Origin: Kiritimatiellia bacterium
Lineage (GTDB): Bacteria; Verrucomicrobiota; Kiritimatiellia; SLAD01
Length of the DNA stretch: 18,474 bases
Assembly (NCBI GenBank): GCA_007125875.1
Contig: SLCI01000116.1
Location: 1-18,474 of the forward strand
Direction of reading: 5' to 3'
The stretch's first letter is position 1; every line of letters begins with the position of its first letter. Positions 13,666-18,474 of this stretch are shown here, piece after piece. The position numbers and the translations under genes are program-made. A model generated the notes under the pieces. It did no database searches. It had not been told where the DNA came from and saw only the letters and a list, made by a program, of their open reading frames with translations.

Positions 13666-15003
13666 GTGACGAATCCGGCTCCGGACGCCTTGACCGATCA
13701 GTTGGATCGGTTCTTTCGACGCACCGTGGAGGGTATCCGTCCGGGTTTGGATATCATTCAGGCCTTACTGGCCTCGTTGGATAACCCGCAGGATGCCACC
13801 CCATATATTCATGTGGCCGGTACCAACGGCAAGGGATCTGTTTGTGCCTTACTATCGGCTTTGCTGAATTCGGCGGGCTATCGTACCGGCTGTTATACTT
13901 CGCCACACTTACAGCAATTCAATGAGCGTATTCAGGTCAGCGGAAAGCCTATTGATGACGGCTCCCTGTCCAGACTGATTCGCCATGTCGAGGAAAACGC
14001 GGATGCCCTTGAAACGGAACAAGGTCTACGCAAGGCAACATTCTTTGAATGTGCCACGGCGATGGCGTTCACACATTTTCGCAATGCCGCCGTGGATTGG
14101 GCGGTGATCGAGACGGGCATGGGCGGGCGTTGGGATGCCACCAATGTGGGCGTGCCGGCGGTGTCTGTGATCACGCGGATCGACATTGATCACACCAACT
14201 ATTTGGGGCGCGATCCGGTAGGGATCGCAAAGGAAAAGGCGGGCATCATCAAGCCCGGTGTGCCGGTGGTGCGCGGTCCGTTACCTGATCCGATTGCCGA
14301 GGTGATTGAGGAGGTAGCACGCGAAGTCGGCGCGCCCGTTTGGCGGGCCGACGAGGTAGTATCAATTCAGCGCGTGAAGCAGGGGTGGGACGGGCAACGG
14401 ATCCGGATCGACATCGATGGCCGCGATTTGCGACCGGTGCAGTTGCCGTTGATTGGGCGACACCAACTCGAGAATGCCGCCCTGGCGCTCACCGCGATTG
14501 AGGCCCTGCAAGCGGCGGGCCGTGTGGCCGTGCCGGACCAGGCGATCGCAAAAGGTTTCAGCGCGTGCCGTTGGCCGGGACGATGCCAGTTACTGTCGAA
14601 CGATCCTGTGATCCTGTTGGATGTGGCGCACAATCCTGATGGTGCCCGCGCGTTGAGTCAGACGATTCGTGAACTGTGCGGCAAGCAGCCGGTTGGGTTG
14701 GTGGTCGGTTTCTTGGGTGATAAGGATATCGCCGGTTGCGTCAATGAGTTAGCGGCGGTAGCGAAACGGTTTTGGGTGGTGCCGATCCAGCATCCGCGGG
14801 CGGCGCCGGTGGACGAGGTGTCCCGGGTGGTCGCCGCTGCGCGACGACCGGTAGATGCAGGGTCACTGCAGGCGATGATCGATGAGGCGCGCGCGTGGGC
14901 CGTGGAAGAGGGTGGCATCATTTGTATAGCCGGATCGTTGTATCTGGCCGGGGAAGTCTTGGATGAATTGGGCGGAAGTACTAGTATGCGTCGCGTCGAC
15001 TGA
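13666..15003 (+). CDS. folC: Dihydrofolate synthase / folylpolyglutamate synthase
   Basis: FolC adds glutamate to dihydropteroate and lengthens the polyglutamate tail of folates, using ATP. The 445 residues start at a GTG with GGAG ten bases upstream; no ATG is suitably placed. The Mur-ligase-type P-loop AGTNGKGS is at residues 51-58, followed by YTSPHLQQFNERIQV, the FolC signature. ETGMGGRWDATNV and the KEKAGIIKPGVPVV block of the central domain follow, and the C-terminal ligase domain has LLDVAHNPDGARAL. Whether it carries one or both activities cannot be told from sequence. It is five bases from accD and eleven from murG. Confidence 0.96.
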   Translation: MTNPAPDALTDQLDRFFRRTVEGIRPGLDIIQALLASLDNPQDATPYIHVAGTNGKGSVCALLSALLNSAGYRTGCYTSPHLQQFNERIQVSGKPIDDGSLSRLIRHVEENADALETEQGLRKATFFECATAMAFTHFRNAAVDWAVIETGMGGRWDATNVGVPAVSVITRIDIDHTNYLGRDPVGIAKEKAGIIKPGVPVVRGPLPDPIAEVIEEVAREVGAPVWRADEVVSIQRVKQGWDGQRIRIDIDGRDLRPVQLPLIGRHQLENAALALTAIEALQAAGRVAVPDQAIAKGFSACRWPGRCQLLSNDPVILLDVAHNPDGARALSQTIRELCGKQPVGLVVGFLGDKDIAGCVNELAAVAKRFWVVPIQHPRAAPVDEVSRVVAAARRPVDAGSLQAMIDEARAWAVEEGGIICIAGSLYLAGEVLDELGGSTSMRRVD

Positions 15004-15014
15004 TTAACAGAAAC

Positions 15015-16139
15015 ATGAGCCCCGAAAACGCAATAACAGAGACCGATATGCAGCCGCTGAAAATAGCGGTGGCCTGCGGTGGCACCGGTGGACATGTTAT
15101 GCCGGGTATGGCGACGGCGATGGTGCTGCGCGATCGCGGTCATCACGTCACCTTGTGGCTGACCGGCAAGGAGGTCGAAGACCGGTCGGCATCGGAGTGG
15201 AACGGGCCCATCATCCGCGTCGCCGCGCGCGGGTTCCCGAACAGTTTTTCCCTCAAAGGTCTTACGGCCGCGTGGCAACTGCGCCGCTCAGCGCAGGAAT
15301 GTCGGACGTTGATGGAGCAGGAAGGTTGTGACGTGCTTTTGGCGATGGGCAGTTACGCCTCGGCAGGCCCGGTATGGGCCGCCCGCAAGCTCAAGATCCC
15401 GTATGTGCTGCATGAGGCCAATGTGTTGCCGGGCCGGGCCGTGAAATTGTTCGCGCGTCGGGCTTCGGCGGTGGCTTGTCACTTTGAAGGCACGTTCTTT
15501 TATCTCTCAAAGCGTAATTTGCACATTACCGGTATGCCGCTACGAAAGACCTTGTATGCCGAGGATCAGCCGGCACTCGAATTGCCCGACCAGGACCGGT
15601 TCACCTTGCTAGTCATGGGGGGTAGCGCCGGTGCCCACGTCTTGAATGAGGTCTGCACGGAAGCGGTCGCGGCCTTGGCCGCGCGCGGGCGCGCCCCGCA
15701 AGTCATTCATTTGACCGGTGCAGCCGACGAGGAATGGGTGCGCGAGCGTTATGAGGAAGCGAAGGTGTCTGCTTGGGTTCAGCCGTTCAGCGCGACGATG
15801 GCGCCCTTGTATCGTGCCGCCAATGTAGCCGTATGCCGAGCCGGCGCCTCAACCTGTGCGGAGCTGTCCCTGTTCGGTTTGCCGGGCTTGCTGGTGCCGT
15901 ATCCCCATGCGGCGAACGACCATCAGACCGCGAACGCGCGCGCACTGGAGCGACAAGGCGCGGTCGATGTGGTGCCGGAATCCGATTTGAATGCGGCTTG
16001 GCTGTCGGATTATATCGAAGCCTCGATGAACAGCACGAAACGGCTCGAAAAGATGCGGCGCGCCTTGCAACAGGTGACCCCCGCGGACGGGGCGGAGCGA
16101 CTGGCCGACCTGGTCGAGCGGTGTGGGCGGGCAGAATGA
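15015..16139 (+). CDS. murG: UDP-GlcNAc:lipid I GlcNAc transferase MurG
   Basis: MurG adds GlcNAc to lipid I at the inner face of the cytoplasmic membrane, giving lipid II. The GT28-type glycosyltransferase shows the N-terminal GGTGGH loop (residues 22-27), followed by a MAMGSYASAGPVWAA-like block (AMGSYASAGP seen), HEANVLPGRAVKLF in place of the usual HEQN, and the donor-site stretch MGGSAGAHVLNE. The segment CRAGASTCAELSLFGLPGLL and the conserved tail PYPHAANDHQTANA follow. The start is uncertain: ATG at 15015 gives 374 residues, ATG at 15048 gives 363 and lies closer to the first strand; neither has a good ribosome site. Its TGA overlaps the murC ATG by four bases. Confidence 0.96.
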   Translation: MSPENAITETDMQPLKIAVACGGTGGHVMPGMATAMVLRDRGHHVTLWLTGKEVEDRSASEWNGPIIRVAARGFPNSFSLKGLTAAWQLRRSAQECRTLMEQEGCDVLLAMGSYASAGPVWAARKLKIPYVLHEANVLPGRAVKLFARRASAVACHFEGTFFYLSKRNLHITGMPLRKTLYAEDQPALELPDQDRFTLLVMGGSAGAHVLNEVCTEAVAALAARGRAPQVIHLTGAADEEWVRERYEEAKVSAWVQPFSATMAPLYRAANVAVCRAGASTCAELSLFGLPGLLVPYPHAANDHQTANARALERQGAVDVVPESDLNAAWLSDYIEASMNSTKRLEKMRRALQQVTPADGAERLADLVERCGRAE

Positions 16140-17527
16140 CGGACTGGATGCGTTTGCTTGATGAGCCTGCCGGCAAGCGGGTTCACTGCGTGGGCATCGG
16201 TGGCTTCGGTATGGCCGGTCTGGCGGCTTTCTTGCAGGCGCAGGGCTTTCAAGTCGACGGCTGCGATGTGGCCGTGAATCGGTTGACACGTCGGCTGGAG
16301 TCGCTGGGCATTCCGGTTTTCATTGGGCACAGCGCAGATCATTTGGATCCCGCACCTGACTTGGTGGTTCGCAGTACGGCGGTATCGCGCGATGTGCCCG
16401 AAATCGCCGCTGCGATTGAGCGTGGCCTTCCCGTCTGTCGTCGCGGCGAACTCTTTCCGGCCTTGCTGCGTAAGGTGCCGCGTTTGGTGGCCGTCAGCGG
16501 CACGCATGGCAAGACCACCACCACCGCGATGTGCGCGCACGCCGTCCGCGGGGCTGGGGCACTGCCATCATTCTTTATCGGTGGCGAATGGGAAGCCGAT
16601 GGGCGCGTGTTTGAGGCGGGCACCTTTCCGGCGATGGTCGTGGAAGCGGACGAGAGTGACGGCACGCTGATTCACTATGCACCAAACATCGCCGTCATCA
16701 CCGGAATCGACTATGATCACATGGAGCACTTTGCTGATCAGGAAGCCTTCATCGCGGTGTTTCGTCGCTTCATCCAACAAACCAAAGAGGCGCTGATCTA
16801 TTATGGTGACGATGCCCGGCTGGCGGGGCTGGTGAGTGATAGCCCGTGTCGTGCCGTGTCCTACGGGTTTGGAGAAAATTGCACCTATCGCATTGCCGAC
16901 ATGGAGCAAGGTACATTTGGCGCGCGCTTTTGCGTTCAATATGAGCAAGAGCGGCTGGGCCCTTTTCAGTTGCCGGTGGCGGGTCGGCACAATGTCCTCA
17001 ACGCGGTTGCGGCTATGCTGGTGGCGCAGGAGCTGGGATTGTCGGCGGAACAAGCCGGTGCGTCGTTTCAGAATTTTCGGTTGGTGCGGCGGCGATTCGA
17101 TTTTCAGGGGACCCATTCCGGTATCAAGGTCTATGCCGATTACGCGCATCATCCCACCGAGATTCAAGCCTTGCTGGAAACCGTGCGACAGGCGCATGCC
17201 GCGCGTGTGATCGCCATTTTCCAGCCGCACCGTTACACGCGTACTCGCACGTTGGGCCGCGATTTCCCGCCGTCCTTTGTCGGGATTGATCATGTCGTAT
17301 TGGCCCCGGTTTATGCGGCATCCGAGCAACCGCTGCCGAGCGGGACCACGGCCGATCTGGCGTGTCACTTTGCAGCGTTTGGTGAGGTCGAGTATTCCGT
17401 CGCCGACAGTTTGGAGGCCGCTTGGGAGAGGGCCGTTGGCGAAGCGCGCGCGGGTGATCTGTTGTTGTTGATTGGGGCGGGGGACATAGAACGGTTGGGC
17501 GCGCTGGTGGACGAGCCCGGCGCCTAA
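16136..17527 (+). CDS. murC: UDP-N-acetylmuramate--L-alanine ligase
   Basis: MurC joins L-alanine to UDP-MurNAc, the first amino-acid addition of the peptidoglycan stem peptide. The start at 16136 forms an ATGA overlap with the murG stop and gives 463 residues; an open frame extends upstream into murG but the family begins here. The Rossmann-type N-terminal motif CVGIGGFGMAGLA (18-30), P-loop SGTHGKTTTT (121-130), VVEADESDGTL, ITGIDYDHMEHF and the C-terminal YADYAHHPTEIQALLETV are all as in MurC; Mpl ligases have a different N-terminal motif. murG-murC order is the usual division/cell-wall cluster order, here without ftsW before or murB/ddl after. Confidence 0.97.
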   Translation: MTDWMRLLDEPAGKRVHCVGIGGFGMAGLAAFLQAQGFQVDGCDVAVNRLTRRLESLGIPVFIGHSADHLDPAPDLVVRSTAVSRDVPEIAAAIERGLPVCRRGELFPALLRKVPRLVAVSGTHGKTTTTAMCAHAVRGAGALPSFFIGGEWEADGRVFEAGTFPAMVVEADESDGTLIHYAPNIAVITGIDYDHMEHFADQEAFIAVFRRFIQQTKEALIYYGDDARLAGLVSDSPCRAVSYGFGENCTYRIADMEQGTFGARFCVQYEQERLGPFQLPVAGRHNVLNAVAAMLVAQELGLSAEQAGASFQNFRLVRRRFDFQGTHSGIKVYADYAHHPTEIQALLETVRQAHAARVIAIFQPHRYTRTRTLGRDFPPSFVGIDHVVLAPVYAASEQPLPSGTTADLACHFAAFGEVEYSVADSLEAAWERAVGEARAGDLLLLIGAGDIERLGALVDEPGA

Positions 17528-17562
17528 GTTGCAATGTCGCGATCTGCCGTTATCTTTTCGGC

Positions 17563-18111
17563 ATGAGAAGACTCAAGTATATCGGGCTCGGCGCTGTGCT
17601 GGGCGGACTGCTCATGCTCGGCGTGGGGTATGGACGTGGTAATGCCACGGCGGCAGGGACAGCGCTGGGGCCGGTACGTGTTTATGTGGTTGAATCAGGA
17701 GCGTATGAGATGATGGAAAAGGTCGTAAAGACGGACGAGGAGTGGCGGGCGCAGTTGACGCCGGAACAATATCGCATCACGCGTGCTCAGGGGACAGAGC
17801 CGGCCTGTTCCGGTGAGTTTGACGGCCATAAGGAGGAGGGGTATTACCGCTGCGTGTGTTGCGGGCTGGATCTCTTTTCCTCCGAGCATAAATTTGAGTC
17901 TGGCACCGGTTGGCCCAGCTTCTGGAAACCGGTCGCGCCTGAGAATGTCACAGAGCGCGAGGATCGCAGTCACTTTATGGTGCGGACCGAGGTCATTTGT
18001 ACGCGATGCGATGCGCATTTGGGCCATGTTTTCCCGGACGGCCCGCGGCCAACCGGCCAGCGCTACTGCATCAATTCCGCCGCCATGACTTTCCATCCTG
18101 CTGCCGATTAA
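17563..18111 (+). CDS. msrB: Peptide-methionine (R)-S-oxide reductase, exported or anchored
   Basis: MsrB reduces methionine-R-sulfoxide in proteins. The 182-residue protein starts with a basic and hydrophobic segment (residues 2-23, then ATA at 28-30) that looks like a signal peptide or membrane anchor, so it probably works in the periplasm. The MsrB domain (about 52-179) has the four zinc cysteines (Cys97, Cys100, Cys146, Cys149), the SGTGWPSFWKPV motif and the catalytic Cys169 in RYCINSAAM. Cys82 may be a resolving cysteine by position; that is tentative. The gene follows murC by 35 bases and ends the plus-strand run. An internal ATG at residue 50 would give a cytosolic form, but the upstream start encodes a sensible signal and is preferred. 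Confidence 0.95.
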   Translation: MRRLKYIGLGAVLGGLLMLGVGYGRGNATAAGTALGPVRVYVVESGAYEMMEKVVKTDEEWRAQLTPEQYRITRAQGTEPACSGEFDGHKEEGYYRCVCCGLDLFSSEHKFESGTGWPSFWKPVAPENVTEREDRSHFMVRTEVICTRCDAHLGHVFPDGPRPTGQRYCINSAAMTFHPAAD

Positions 18112-18135
18112 GTTGATTGTCTGTCCCCCTTGTAG

Positions 18136-18156
18136 GGCGCCCGCTTGCGGGTCGCC
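18136..18156 (+). terminator. GC-rich hairpin after msrB, possible transcription end
   Basis: GGCG-CCCGC (18136-18144) pairs with GCGGG-T-CGCC (18147-18156) with one bulged T and a TT turn. Outer CCCC (18125-18128) and GGGG (18161-18164) could extend the stem. It lies about 25 bases after the msrB stop. There is no T-tract, so termination would not be of the classical intrinsic kind; it may instead be a member of a dispersed hairpin family. Confidence 0.4.
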
Positions 18157-18474
18157 GTCTTGGGGCCATGCGGATCGTTTGCGTGGATTGGCGGTGGCCG
18201 AAGGGGTCGCGCGATGGTCCGTTCCAGCTACGCCCTATCGCGTTGTTGCGCGGGACGGCGCGGACAAGAGTCCAGCACCGCCCCCCGCGCCTAGCGCTAG
18301 GCCGCATCTGACCCGTCCCACGCGCTCAAATTCGTGACCGAATTTGCCCCCTTCGCCCACCGCATAGCACACCTTCGGTAGACTTGTGCGTGGCCTGTTG
18401 CGCGCATTTGCCTCGCTGAAGCACAACCGCTGTCGATTGCTGGCTAATGTAGGCCGACCCTCAGTGGTCGGCGC
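18157..18474. other. Gene-free right edge with two perfect hairpins
   Basis: No coding region is supported; open frames on both strands are short, Arg/Pro/Ala-rich and run through hairpins. CAAATTCG (18327-18334) pairs perfectly with CGAATTTG (18339-18346) around a four-base turn. GCCGACC (18453-18459) pairs perfectly with GGTCGGC (18466-18472) around the six-base loop CTCAGT, the same arm-loop plan as the CTGGAGGG repeat copies. The element is at the window edge. Confidence 0.5.

Noticed and set aside
15773..16135. Upstream extension of murC inside murG
   Set aside because: MurC begins at the ATGA overlap at 16136; the extension is an out-of-frame reading of murG.
18235..18426. Minus-strand open frame of 63 codons at the right edge
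   Set aside because: It crosses the perfect hairpin at 18327-18346 and is low-complexity Arg/Gly/Ala-rich at its end; no family match.

Overview
The window is typical bacterial chromosome (G+C somewhat above one half by eye, short intergenic gaps, Shine-Dalgarno starts). It carries core cell-wall, chaperone, haem, fatty-acid and folate genes, interrupted by one decayed accessory segment. The host is most likely a member of the PVC group (Planctomycetes-Verrucomicrobia-Chlamydiae), perhaps Kiritimatiellota. This rests on an Asp instead of Cys in the MurA active site, on the TTCCAA-N3-TTGGAA palindrome array, and on variable-arm hairpin repeats that I associate from memory with such genomes. 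The placement is inference, not proof.

Layout. Positions 275-4532 (minus strand) form one probable transcription unit: outer-membrane beta-barrel protein, prpD, murA, then a BLUF blue-light sensor overlapping the murA end. Positions 4586-5109 are gene-free and hold several small hairpin repeats. A good sigma70-type promoter (5110-5138) then drives grpE-dnaJ, followed by an array of five regularly spaced palindromes and rsmE. A tRNA-Pro(UGG) gene follows at 8016-8092.

Positions 8108-10320 (minus strand) look like the wreck of a type I restriction-modification locus beside the tRNA: an hsdR remnant (N-terminus joined to a C-terminal piece), an intact AAA ATPase/DUF4143 gene, a degenerate 23-bp tandem array, and an hsdS C-terminal fragment. 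No hsdM is present. A membrane-anchored thermonuclease gene (10331-10918) borders it.

Positions 11024-18111 (plus strand) form a tightly packed run: hemB, a ComF-type phosphoribosyltransferase, accD, folC, murG, murC and msrB, with a plausible promoter before hemB. murG and murC are a fragment of the division/cell-wall cluster set behind accD-folC; with murA at the other end, the window holds three peptidoglycan precursor enzymes. The last 360 bases contain hairpins and no supported gene.

The most notable non-genic signals are the five-palindrome array with a 31-32 bp period between dnaJ and rsmE, and the roughly nine-unit 23-bp array between the hsdS remnant and the ATPase, whose units carry a small dyad core.
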